From Clostridia bacterium (GTDB lineage Bacteria; Acidobacteriota; Terriglobia; Terriglobales; Acidobacteriaceae), in NCBI GenBank assembly GCA_035561135.1, contig DATMYA010000052.1:175955-239954 (forward strand): a stretch of DNA of 64,000 nt, in the 5' to 3' direction. Shown here one piece after another: positions 51,914 through 59,291 of this stretch. Below the pieces are notes generated by a model, which saw only the letters and a program-made list of their open reading frames with translations, had not been told where the DNA came from and ran no database searches. A program made the position numbers and the translations under genes. Every line of letters starts with the position of its first letter. Within the stretch, counting starts at the first letter, position 1.

Positions 51914-52801
51914 GTGAGCCTTACGACGGGCGATTTCCGCTCGAAAGTCACCACCCATACATTGCTGGAAAAGAAACAGCGCGGCGAACGAGTCACCGTG
52001 CTGACGGCGTACGACTACGCGAGCGCGCGCCTGGTAGACGAGGCCGGCATCGACGTAGTGCTGGTCGGCGATTCGCTGGCGCAAACCATGCTCGGATACG
52101 AGAACACTCTATCGGTCACCATGGACGAGATGATGCACCATGTGAAGGCCGTGCATCGCGGAGTGAAGAACGCGTTCCTGATCGCTGACATGCCCTACGC
52201 TTCGTACCACGTTGGCACGCGGGAGGGCTTGCAAAACGCCGCGCGCTTCATCAAGGAAGGCGGGGCAGAGGCAGTAAAGATCGAGGGCGGCGAGAAGCGC
52301 GTGGACCTCATCCGCCGTATGCAGGATGCCGAGATCCCCGTCGCGGGACACATTGGCCTGACGCCGCAATCGCTGCACGTGATGGGCGGCTACAAGGTGC
52401 AGGGTAAGTCGCTGAACGCCGTGGAGCATCTGATGCGAGACGCGGAAGCGCTGGACCGTGCCGGCGTGTGCTGTCTCTTCCTGGAAGGGATTCCGCGCGA
52501 AGTGGCCGCCATGATCACCAGTGAGGTCGAAACGCCGACGATTGGAATCGGGGCAGGCCCTGATTGCGACGGCCAGGTGCTGGTTTTCCACGACATCCTG
52601 AACCTGACGTTCGCGCCTCCGGCGAAGTTCGTGCGCCGCTACGGCGACGCGGGTGCGCTCATCACCGACGCCGTGACGAGCTTCAAAGACGACGTGAAGA
52701 CAGGCGCGTATCCGGCGGACGAAGAGTCTTATCATCTGCCGAAAGAGACACAGGCGGCACTGGAAACGATCGCCGCGCGAAAGCGCACGATGCGGAAGTA
52801 G
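51914..52801 (+). CDS. panB: PanB, 3-methyl-2-oxobutanoate hydroxymethyltransferase
   Basis: PanB makes ketopantoate, the first step of pantothenate synthesis. The 295 residues show TVLTAYDYASARLVD, the metal-site VLVGDSLAQTMLGYENT, GGAEAVKIEGG and HIGLTPQSLHVMGGYKVQG, then GIGAGPDCDGQVLVFHDIL. The start is GTG at 51914, with GGAGG only 4 bases upstream. An ATG two bases earlier would meet TGA at once. A structured leader precedes it. panC is located 1.9 kb downstream with two unrelated genes between. Confidence 0.97.
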   Translation: MSLTTGDFRSKVTTHTLLEKKQRGERVTVLTAYDYASARLVDEAGIDVVLVGDSLAQTMLGYENTLSVTMDEMMHHVKAVHRGVKNAFLIADMPYASYHVGTREGLQNAARFIKEGGAEAVKIEGGEKRVDLIRRMQDAEIPVAGHIGLTPQSLHVMGGYKVQGKSLNAVEHLMRDAEALDRAGVCCLFLEGIPREVAAMITSEVETPTIGIGAGPDCDGQVLVFHDILNLTFAPPAKFVRRYGDAGALITDAVTSFKDDVKTGAYPADEESYHLPKETQAALETIAARKRTMRK

Positions 52802-52823
52802 GTCGTGGAAGTAAACTGACTGC

Positions 52824-53639
52824 ATGAATAGTCCTGCAATAGTTGCGCTGCTTCTGCTGCTGACAATTTCTGTGTTCGCGCAGCAGACTCCGTCGGGAAC
52901 TGCGGCGAAGAAGCCGACGTCGTCTCGTGCCCCCTCTGTGCCAGCAGCCAGCGCCAGCGATGACTCTGCCACTAGCGCGAACCCTGGCGGAGCTGTCAAA
53001 TCTGACACTTCTTCTTGGCCGCAGTACTGTTCGGACGAAGCCGGGTTCTGCGTCAATTACCCGCAGAATTGGAAGAGGCTCGGGGAGGTCTTCCAGGGCG
53101 CGGGCATGGTTGTTGCGCTTCCGCAGGCAGGAGTGGAACAGGAACTTTGGACCCAGGTCACAGCCGCAGCGGTCGCATTGCCGGACGAGCCTGAGGGCAA
53201 AGAACGTCCCGCATTCGAAGACGTTGTGAACGTCGTATTGGAATCGGTTGAGCCGGGAAGGCAAAAACAAACGCTGCATCGTAGTGCACTGACATTGGAT
53301 GGATTCTCGGCGCAAATGGTGAAGGTTCAGTACGCTGACGCGGGCGGCAAACCGTGGGTGGAAGAAGTCGTGTTCATCGATGGCGATGACGTCATCTATT
53401 CGTTAGCGTTGCGCTGCGCACCGAAGGACGTTGCCGCTGTGGAGCCCGTGTTCCTGGCAATGGTTGATAGCTGGAAGGCTTCTGCCAGTGCTCCGAAGAC
53501 CCCACCGGCGCCGCCTGCTCGCACGACCAAACCTGCCGCCGCGGGCAAGGCAGGCACTCCTGCGCGAACTGCCACACCTTCAGGCCAGACACGAACGCAG
53601 CCTTCTGCTCCATCACTATCTGCGCCGAAGCCGCACTGA
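52824..53639 (+). CDS. Secreted hypothetical protein
   Basis: The 271 residues have a signal peptide (MNSPAIVALLLLLTISVFAQQ) and an Ala/Ser/Thr-rich linker. A folded region (FCVNYPQNWKRLGEVFQGAG... VVLESVEPGRQKQTL... EEVVFIDGDDVIYSLALRC) recalls the PsbP/DcrB-like beta-sandwich. A Pro/Ala/Thr-rich tail follows. Three cysteines (YCSD, FCVN, RCAP) lie in the domain. I infer a periplasmic protein of unknown function. It follows panB by 22 bases and may be co-transcribed with it. Confidence 0.65.
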   Translation: MNSPAIVALLLLLTISVFAQQTPSGTAAKKPTSSRAPSVPAASASDDSATSANPGGAVKSDTSSWPQYCSDEAGFCVNYPQNWKRLGEVFQGAGMVVALPQAGVEQELWTQVTAAAVALPDEPEGKERPAFEDVVNVVLESVEPGRQKQTLHRSALTLDGFSAQMVKVQYADAGGKPWVEEVVFIDGDDVIYSLALRCAPKDVAAVEPVFLAMVDSWKASASAPKTPPAPPARTTKPAAAGKAGTPARTATPSGQTRTQPSAPSLSAPKPH

Positions 53640-53695
53640 TCTCCGCAAACGACCGTTAAGCAACACCTCGCGCAGCCGATCACATCAGAGCAGGA

Positions 53696-54652
53696 ATGAC
53701 CCGATGGAAAGTTTCCAGGCTGCTCGCGGCCGTAGTGTTTGTCTTTGCGCTGCTTCTCTCGAATCCCGCCGCTGCGCAGGTGAAGATCGCACAGATCAGC
53801 GATTCGCACATAGGCCTGGCCAGGGCCCCCGAGGGTTCTGACAATCTGCGAAAAGTGGTGCGGATGGTCAACGATCGCAATCCGGACATTGTGGTCGTCA
53901 GCGGCGACATCGGCGAGCGGCCAAGCGCATGGGATGATGCACGCAAAATTCTGGGCGGACTGAAGGCGAAGGTGTACTACATCCCCGGAAACCACGACGT
54001 ACACTCAACGGACGTGGATCGTTACCGCCGGGCTTTTGGCGATGACTATTACAAAATCCGCGTGAAGAACGTCGTGATTTATGCGCTCGATTCGCAGTTG
54101 CTGGGCAACTGGGATAAGTTCGAGGCACGCACCGAGCCGCCCGTTCCGAAAGAAACGCAAGCCGAAGCCGACAAGATGCTGAACTGGTTGAGCAGCGATG
54201 CAAAAGGCGCCGCCGAGGATCGCGGCGAGGGTCGGGACAGAGACAAGGGCCGCGACAAAGACAAGAACAAAGGCCGGGGCGATAAGGATAAAGGCAGAAA
54301 AGACAATAAGGGTGAGGGACGCGGCGACGCGGGTGACATAGTTCTAGCCATGCAGCACGTTCCGGCAGTGCGCGCTGGTGGCTTTCCGAACGACTCGAAG
54401 CCGTACTGGGTGGTCAACGACCCGTATCGTTCTCGCGAACTCGATGCGCTTAAGAAACTCGGGGTACGACACATACTGGCGGGTCACTGGCACAGGGGCA
54501 TGGTGTTCGACGCCGCAGGATTTACTTGGCATGTCGCCCCAGCGACAAGTTGGAGCCCATTCGGCGCGAAGCTCGGGTTCGCGATGCACACGGTCAGCCC
54601 AGACGGAAAGGTGAACACTCAGTTTGTGTATCTGGACGGCAGCACGGAGTAG
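53696..54652 (+). CDS. Secreted metallophosphoesterase with a charged low-complexity insert
   Basis: The calcineurin-like fold is recognised by QISDSHIGLA (DxH), VSGDIGE (GDxxE/D), YIPGNHDVHS (GNHD) and, near the end, HILAGHWHRGM (GHxH), so the bimetal site is complete. A signal peptide (LLAAVVFVFALLLSNPAAAQ) sends it to the periplasm. An insert of about 45 residues rich in Arg, Asp, Lys and Gly (RDRDKGRDKDKNKGRGDKD and following) interrupts the domain at about residues 175-220. The substrate may be a phosphodiester or phosphomonoester. A terminator follows. It lies between the secreted hypothetical gene and panC. Confidence 0.85.
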   Translation: MTRWKVSRLLAAVVFVFALLLSNPAAAQVKIAQISDSHIGLARAPEGSDNLRKVVRMVNDRNPDIVVVSGDIGERPSAWDDARKILGGLKAKVYYIPGNHDVHSTDVDRYRRAFGDDYYKIRVKNVVIYALDSQLLGNWDKFEARTEPPVPKETQAEADKMLNWLSSDAKGAAEDRGEGRDRDKGRDKDKNKGRGDKDKGRKDNKGEGRGDAGDIVLAMQHVPAVRAGGFPNDSKPYWVVNDPYRSRELDALKKLGVRHILAGHWHRGMVFDAAGFTWHVAPATSWSPFGAKLGFAMHTVSPDGKVNTQFVYLDGSTE

Positions 54653-54672
54653 AAGCAAACGGGAAAGGTGAG

Positions 54673-54695
54673 GCGGCCTTGAGGGGCCGCTTTTT
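54673..54695 (+). terminator. Terminator after the metallophosphoesterase gene
   Basis: GCGGCC pairs with GGCCGC around a TTGAGG loop and runs into TTTTT. panC therefore likely has its own promoter or depends on readthrough. Confidence 0.8.
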
Positions 54696-54743
54696 CCGTT
54701 GTCCGCGACGATTAGCGTACGCCGCGAGTTACACTGTTCGGCG

Positions 54744-55634
54744 ATGAGGATTCTGCACACAATCGCTGACATGCAGGCTGCTTGTCATGAGCTTCGGCTG
54801 GCTGGCAAACGCATCGGCTTCGTACCCACTATGGGCGCTCTGCACGCCGGACATATGTCGCTGGTGAAGGCCGCACGCGGACAGTCGGACGTGGTGGCTG
54901 TATCGATATTCGTGAACCCGCTTCAGTTCGGGCCGAGCGAGGACCTGGCGAAGTACCCACGAAACTTCGAGTCCGATCGACAACAGCTTGAAGCCGCAGG
55001 CGTAGCGCTGCTTTTCGCTCCCGAAGCCAGCGAGATGTATCCGAAGGACGCGAGCACCCTCGTTTACGTCGAGGGCTTGAGCGAGAAACTGGACGGGGCT
55101 TCGCGCCCGGGACACTTTCGCGGAGTCACAACCGTAGTCGCGAAGCTGTTTGAGATCGTGCGCCCGGAGCGCGCGTTTTTCGGTCAGAAGGACGCTGCAC
55201 AGGTGGCAGTCATTCGCAAGATGGTGCGCGACCTGAACATGGATGTCCAGATTATCGTTTGCCCCATTGTGCGAGAGCACGACGGTTTGGCGATGTCTTC
55301 GCGCAATGCGTATCTCTCTCCCAAAGAGCGTCAGCAGGGGCTTGTTCTGTATCGCGCGCTGACGCGCGTGCAAGCGTTAGCAGATCGTGGTGAGCACGAT
55401 TCTTCCCGGCTGGTTGCAGCAGGCCAGGCGGTCATAGCAGATGAACCGGGCGCGCGGCTCGATTACTTCCAGATCGTCGATCCCGACACGCTGAACCCCG
55501 TGACGGACGTGAGCCATTTCGCGCTGGTAGCGGTCGCCGCGTGGTTTGGCTCGACGCGGCTGATTGACAACTTGCTACTGCAAACGGGCTCGGCCGCAGG
55601 CGGGCCTTCAATGGCGGGCGAGCAAGGCGAGTGA
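54744..55634 (+). CDS. panC: PanC, pantothenate synthetase
   Basis: PanC joins pantoate and beta-alanine using ATP. The start at ATG 54744 gives 296 residues with the HIGH-like motif in PTMGALHAGHMSLVKAA. It continues with VSIFVNPLQFGPSEDLAKYPR, FRGVTTVVAKLFEIV, PERAFFGQKDAAQ and the KMSKS-equivalent DGLAMSSRNAYLSP. The last 20 or so residues are low-complexity. The longer frame from 54699 is not conserved and is rejected. It follows a terminator and lies near panB, with the panD and panE genes not in the window. Confidence 0.97.
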   Translation: MRILHTIADMQAACHELRLAGKRIGFVPTMGALHAGHMSLVKAARGQSDVVAVSIFVNPLQFGPSEDLAKYPRNFESDRQQLEAAGVALLFAPEASEMYPKDASTLVYVEGLSEKLDGASRPGHFRGVTTVVAKLFEIVRPERAFFGQKDAAQVAVIRKMVRDLNMDVQIIVCPIVREHDGLAMSSRNAYLSPKERQQGLVLYRALTRVQALADRGEHDSSRLVAAGQAVIADEPGARLDYFQIVDPDTLNPVTDVSHFALVAVAAWFGSTRLIDNLLLQTGSAAGGPSMAGEQGE

Positions 55635-55712
55635 TACTGGGTAGGTAGAACGCTGGGTTGCTGTTTTGTTAGAGCAGCTGGCGCACTCGCCGACTCGGCT
55701 TCGCCTTTCGCG

Positions 55713-56465
55713 TTAGCTGACTCGCTTACCGGATACCAGCTGACTTCCCGCCACAATATAGCGCAGGGGATGATCAACGGCTTTCGTGATTCCGATGCGA
55801 GGGGTTTCTGCGATTCGCGCAGGCTGGTAGCCGTCGTCGGCCAACCACAGGTCTGAGCGGCGAGGGCTTGTCATGTCTTTACCGTTATCGCGCAGGCGCG
55901 TGATAGCGAACGCATGAGCAAGGCGACCGGGGCCGCTGGTGAGCTGTCGCAACTGCGTGGCGCGTGGCGCTGGCGACAACTCGACATGGCGCAGGCGCGC
56001 CATCTCGGCCAGGCCCGCGACCGGCTCAAGTGCGCGAAAGAGAACGCCGCCAGCTTCCCCATCTGGAAGGCAGGAAACGTTCAGGCAGTAGTGATTTCCA
56101 TAGATGAGATAAATGTAAGCAAAGCCCGGCGGCCCAAATAGAACGGCATTGCGAGCCGTTCGGCCCGCGGCAGCGTGCGCGGCGTGGTCATCCACGCCAA
56201 GGTAGGCCTCGGTCTCCACGATGCGTCCGGCAAGTATGCGCTCCCCATGACGCCGGATAAGCAGCTTACCAAGGAGTTCGCGTGCGACCTGTCGCGTGTC
56301 CCGATTGAAGAACTCGCGCGGCAAGGGGTGTGTTTTGCGCAAATCGAACAAGCCAGGCGAAGGGCTGAGCGCCACGGGCGCCGTGGTGTTCTGTGCCGCC
56401 GAGGCGAGAAGATTGTCGACGCTGGCTTGCCTGCCAGCTTTAGAGCTAAGCCTCTGCCTTCGCAT
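55713..56465 (-). CDS. mpg: 3-methyladenine DNA glycosylase (AAG/MPG family)
   Basis: This base-excision repair enzyme removes alkylated purines. The 250 residues include REFFNRDTRQVARELLGKLL, the catalytic region GRIVETEAYLGVDDHAAHA, YIYLIYGNHYCLNVSCLPDGEAGGVLFRALEP and GPGRLAHAFAI. The catalytic Glu lies in ETEAYLG. The extra N-terminal 45 or so residues (to about LFDLRKTHPLP) are not conserved, so the true start may be internal. It is convergent with panC and adjacent to a triple-hairpin repeat upstream. Confidence 0.92.
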   Translation of the reverse strand: MRRQRLSSKAGRQASVDNLLASAAQNTTAPVALSPSPGLFDLRKTHPLPREFFNRDTRQVARELLGKLLIRRHGERILAGRIVETEAYLGVDDHAAHAAAGRTARNAVLFGPPGFAYIYLIYGNHYCLNVSCLPDGEAGGVLFRALEPVAGLAEMARLRHVELSPAPRATQLRQLTSGPGRLAHAFAITRLRDNGKDMTSPRRSDLWLADDGYQPARIAETPRIGITKAVDHPLRYIVAGSQLVSGKRVS

Positions 56466-56536
56466 TTTTCAATCCAACAAGCGTCTAGAAACTTTTAGCC
56501 AGCGTCCAGACAAAACTCAAGACTCAATCTTTGAAG

Positions 56537-56631
56537 GGGCACGCCTTCAGGCGTGCCCTAAGTCGCACTGAAGGAAAGCGGCTTTTAGCCGCTGAGGGTC
56601 AATGTCTTCAATTGCAGGCCTAAAGGCCTGC
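56537..56631. repeat. Three consecutive short hairpins (dispersed acidobacterial repeat type)
   Basis: GGGCACGCC/GGCGTGCCC (56537-56558, TTCA loop), AGCGGCT/AGCCGCT (56577-56593, TTT loop) and GCAGGCC/GGCCTGC (56614-56631, TAAA loop) follow one another at about 20-base spacing. Similar arrays recur in Acidobacteria genomes. There is no coding potential. Confidence 0.7.
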
Positions 56632-56657
56632 TCCACCCAATCTCTCTCCTGCTGTTT

Positions 56658-57116
56658 CTAGCTGGCCTTCGCTTGCGCAAGAACCTCTTCAGCGTGTCCT
56701 TCGGGCTTCACCTTGCGGAAGACGTGCACGATCTCTCCCTCTGGACCGATTAGAAAGGTCGTGCGCTCGATGCCAATGACCTTCTTGCCATACATGTTCT
56801 TTTCCTTGAGCACGCCGAAGGCATTGGCCATACTCTTGTCTGCATCGGAGAGTAAGGTATACGGCAGGTCGTATTTCTGTTTGAATTTCAGTTGCGCCGC
56901 AGGCTTGTCGCCGGAGATACCGAGGACCACGAGGCCGGCCTTCTGCAGTTTTTTGTATGCGTCGCGGAACCCGCACGCTTCAATGGTTCAGCCGGGTGTA
57001 TCGGCTTTTGGAAAAAAGAAGAGAACGACGTTCTTGCCCCGAAACTGCTGGAGCGAAACCGTGTTCCCGTTCTCGTCGGGCAGACTAAAATCGGGTGCTT
57101 TCTCATTGACGTCCAT
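56658..57116 (-). CDS. bcp: Bcp/PrxQ-type peroxiredoxin with selenocysteine at the peroxidatic position (TGA at 56988-56990)
   Basis: The plain frame from ATG 57116 stops at TGA after VVLFFFPKADTPG. Exactly one codon later it resumes TIEACGFRDAYKKLQKAGLVVLGISGDKP and runs to the end of a normal Bcp. The TGA occupies the position of the peroxidatic cysteine (Cys45 of E. coli Bcp), with the resolving cysteine in EACGFRD. Read as Sec at residue 43 the protein is 152 residues, the usual length. It would reduce hydrogen peroxide and organic peroxides. The late segments IERTTFLIGPEGEIVHVF and VKPEGHAEEVL are typical. A SECIS-like stem follows the TGA. Nonsense mutation is less likely, because the one interrupted codon is the catalytic residue. 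It is divergent from a secreted hypothetical gene. Confidence 0.93.
56959..56978 (-). promoter_or_regulatory. Candidate bacterial SECIS element of the selenocysteine peroxiredoxin
   Basis: On the coding strand GCGT-GCGG pairs with CCGC-(G)-ACGC, with one bulged G and a three-base GTT apical loop. The loop starts 17 bases after the TGA, at the near end of the usual bacterial SECIS range. It contains G and U as expected. Confidence 0.72.
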
Positions 57117-57153
57117 GACTGAATATCTATACCTCAAGATGGTGAAGGAAACC

Positions 57154-58380
57154 ATGCGTACGTGGCAGGTACTGGCATTAGCCACCATGGTTCTGATCTG
57201 CGCTCCGTTCGGGCAAGCGCAGTACCGCGCCAAGCCTAAGCCGAGAACCTCGCCGAGAGCAGTCGCCGTTCTGGAGATCCTGCCGGGAGGTGCAGCCCGC
57301 CTTTTCCCCGTGTCGCTCCTGCTGGATGGCAGGTTCTACGACGCGAGCCTGTATGCGGCGAAGCCGGCTCCTATGTCGCTCTACGTCGATACAGTGTACG
57401 AAGCTCAGAAGACTGGTACACCGGTCGGTCTGTTCACCGTGGCAGGTGCGCGACGCATGGGCGACCTCTGGTGGGGTGAAGGCACTTGGACGCCCTTCGC
57501 GAGCGGCGAGTCAAAAGATGCTGCACAAGACAAGACGGCGGGGCAGTCCGGCGAAGTCACGGTTAAGACCGCCACTACTGATAAGCCGAAACTGAAGGAC
57601 GATGACGATCCCGACCGCCCCGTTCTGAAGAAGCCTCCTGCGCAGAATGCGCCCGAGGATAAGGCGAAAACTCCGCAAACGGCGGGCACTGCTCCAAAAT
57701 CCGCCGAGAAGCAGCCGGACGATCCAGACCGTCCAACGCTGCGCCGTGGACGCAGCACCCACAATGACGAGCCCGTCGAGCCACCGACCATGACGCTGAA
57801 GCCGGGCACGCCGATGGCAAAGCCGATCGACGTGATGGTGGCCGTCAGCGACCCAGACCCTACTCAGGGGCATCCGTTCGACTTCCTATGGAGTGACCAG
57901 GAAAAGCAGCGTTACACACGGGAGATGACGTCGCTCGCAGCAGCAGAGTTGCGCAAATTTTCCGCAGGACGTAATGGCCCGATGCTGCCGACCTCATTCA
58001 CCTTCACCGAAGAATCGATACGCGCTCTCGACGTCGATTACAGCAATTCGCCGGAATTGGTATTCACAGGGCGCTACGCAGTTCCGGGCGGTTGGAAGGC
58101 AGCCGGTGCCGCTTCCGCTCGCGAATTCGAGTTATACGTCACTGTCATCGGTCGTCCCGACTACGACAGCAATGTGCACAAGGGCTTCGCAGTCGCGACC
58201 GACTCGGCGCACCTGGACGCGTATCCACGCCTGGAATTGGTCGACGGCGTTGATGCCGATGGCGACGGTCGCGGCGATTTGCTGTTCCGGCGGATCACCG
58301 ACGTGGGTCGCAGCTACATCCTCTATCGCGTGTACTCCGGGCAGGTGCAGAAAATGTTCGAGGGCGGTTCGGGACAGTAG
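57154..58380 (+). CDS. Secreted hypothetical protein with acidic DPDRP repeats
   Basis: From ATG 57154 (GAAGGA just upstream) the 408 residues have a signal peptide ending CAPFGQAQ. A beta-rich N-terminal region follows (AVLEILPGGAARLFPVSLLLDG). A low-complexity segment of about 80 residues contains two DDPDRPxL units (DDDPDRPVLKKPP and DDPDRPTLRRG). A C-terminal region ends YPRLELVDGVDADGDGRGDL, reminiscent of calcium-binding VCBS or integrin-like repeats. No family is recognised. The 56713 frame upstream is not conserved and overlaps the peroxiredoxin gene. Confidence 0.7.
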   Translation: MRTWQVLALATMVLICAPFGQAQYRAKPKPRTSPRAVAVLEILPGGAARLFPVSLLLDGRFYDASLYAAKPAPMSLYVDTVYEAQKTGTPVGLFTVAGARRMGDLWWGEGTWTPFASGESKDAAQDKTAGQSGEVTVKTATTDKPKLKDDDDPDRPVLKKPPAQNAPEDKAKTPQTAGTAPKSAEKQPDDPDRPTLRRGRSTHNDEPVEPPTMTLKPGTPMAKPIDVMVAVSDPDPTQGHPFDFLWSDQEKQRYTREMTSLAAAELRKFSAGRNGPMLPTSFTFTEESIRALDVDYSNSPELVFTGRYAVPGGWKAAGAASAREFELYVTVIGRPDYDSNVHKGFAVATDSAHLDAYPRLELVDGVDADGDGRGDLLFRRITDVGRSYILYRVYSGQVQKMFEGGSGQ

Positions 58381-58502
58381 CGAAACGGTAATCGTCATCC
58401 AATGTGTGTCATCGATGTGACACCAGAAACGATAGGTCATCTTGAGGTTGCGCCCGTCATTGGCGCAGCCGAAGATATGCTTATGCTTTGTTCTCAGTAG
58501 CG

Positions 58503-58550
58503 GCAAAAAGCAGATCCCTCGCTCCGCTCGGGATGACACTTCTCTTCCAC
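58503..58550. repeat. Short dispersed repeat, copy B
   Basis: GCAAAAAGCAGATCCCTC then CGCTCGGGATGACAC is the second copy of the repeat at 39363-39410. It lies in the gap after the secreted hypothetical gene and before the TetR promoter. Confidence 0.65.
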
Positions 58551-58592
58551 GTTCACAAGATTGTTTACCGATTCCTCATCTCTCGATTCTGC

Positions 58593-58632
58593 TTGACAAC
58601 TGAACAGCGTTCATCATAATGAACGCTGTTCA
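58593..58632 (+). promoter_or_regulatory. TetR promoter with overlapping palindromic operator
   Basis: A TTGACA (58593-58598) is followed 16 bases later by CATAAT (58615-58620). A near-perfect palindrome, TGAACAGCGTTCAT and ATGAACGCTGTTCA (58601-58632) with a CATA centre, spans the spacer, the -10 box and the start region. The ATG is only two bases after the palindrome, so the transcript has a very short leader. This indicates autorepression. Confidence 0.88.
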
Positions 58633-58634
58633 TT

Positions 58635-59291
58635 ATGACTTCTCTTTCCAGACGCGATCAGCAACGCTCGCAACTCCGCCGCGAAATCCTGGATGCCGCG
58701 AGCGCCGCTTTTGCGAACAAGGGCTACGAGCAACTCTCCATGCGCAAGCTGGCGGCCCAGCTGGCGTGCTCGCCCGGCACGCTGTATCTCTATTTTCGCG
58801 ACAAAGACGAGCTGCTGCACGCCGTGGTCGAAGGGAGCTTTGCGGAATTGCTGAAGGGTCTGCGTGCAATTCCAGACGACGGCGACCCGGTCGGCTTGTT
58901 GAAGACGAAACTGCGGGCGTACATCGAGTTCGGGCTACGCAACCCCAATCACTACAAATGCGCGTTTGTGCTGCCGCCCGGGCAGGATCGCAAGCGGCCC
59001 TACAAGCCTCATCCGGCTTTCGATGAACTGGTGCAAGCGCTGCGGCGGTGCGTGGAGTCTGGCCTCTTGCCCGAGGCAGACTTGGCAACGACAAGCCAGG
59101 TCGTCTGGTCGTGCATCCATGGGTTAACGTCGTTGTTGATCGCGAGGCCGGCGTTCCCGTGGGTGGACAGAGAAAAGTTGATCGATGAATTGATCGAGAC
59201 TGCAACGGCCGGGATCGCTTTCCGCGCCGTGACTGCAAGCAAGAGAGAAGGAGGGCGCAATGGGAGCTCCCGCTCTAGGTCGCGAAAGTAA
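58635..59291 (+). CDS. TetR-family transcriptional regulator
   Basis: The helix-turn-helix region is typical: LRREILDAASAAFANKGYEQLSMRKLAAQLACSPGTLYLYFRDKDELLHAVV. The remaining 150 or so residues form the ligand-binding domain (VGLLKTKLRAYIEFGLRNPNHYKCAF and DLATTSQVVWSCIHGLTSLL). The ligand is unknown. The ATG at 58635 starts two bases after a palindrome that is its likely operator. The 3' end overlaps the Lnt-like gene by 32 bases, indicating joint transcription and probably regulation of that gene. Confidence 0.93.
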   Translation: MTSLSRRDQQRSQLRREILDAASAAFANKGYEQLSMRKLAAQLACSPGTLYLYFRDKDELLHAVVEGSFAELLKGLRAIPDDGDPVGLLKTKLRAYIEFGLRNPNHYKCAFVLPPGQDRKRPYKPHPAFDELVQALRRCVESGLLPEADLATTSQVVWSCIHGLTSLLIARPAFPWVDREKLIDELIETATAGIAFRAVTASKREGGRNGSSRSRSRK

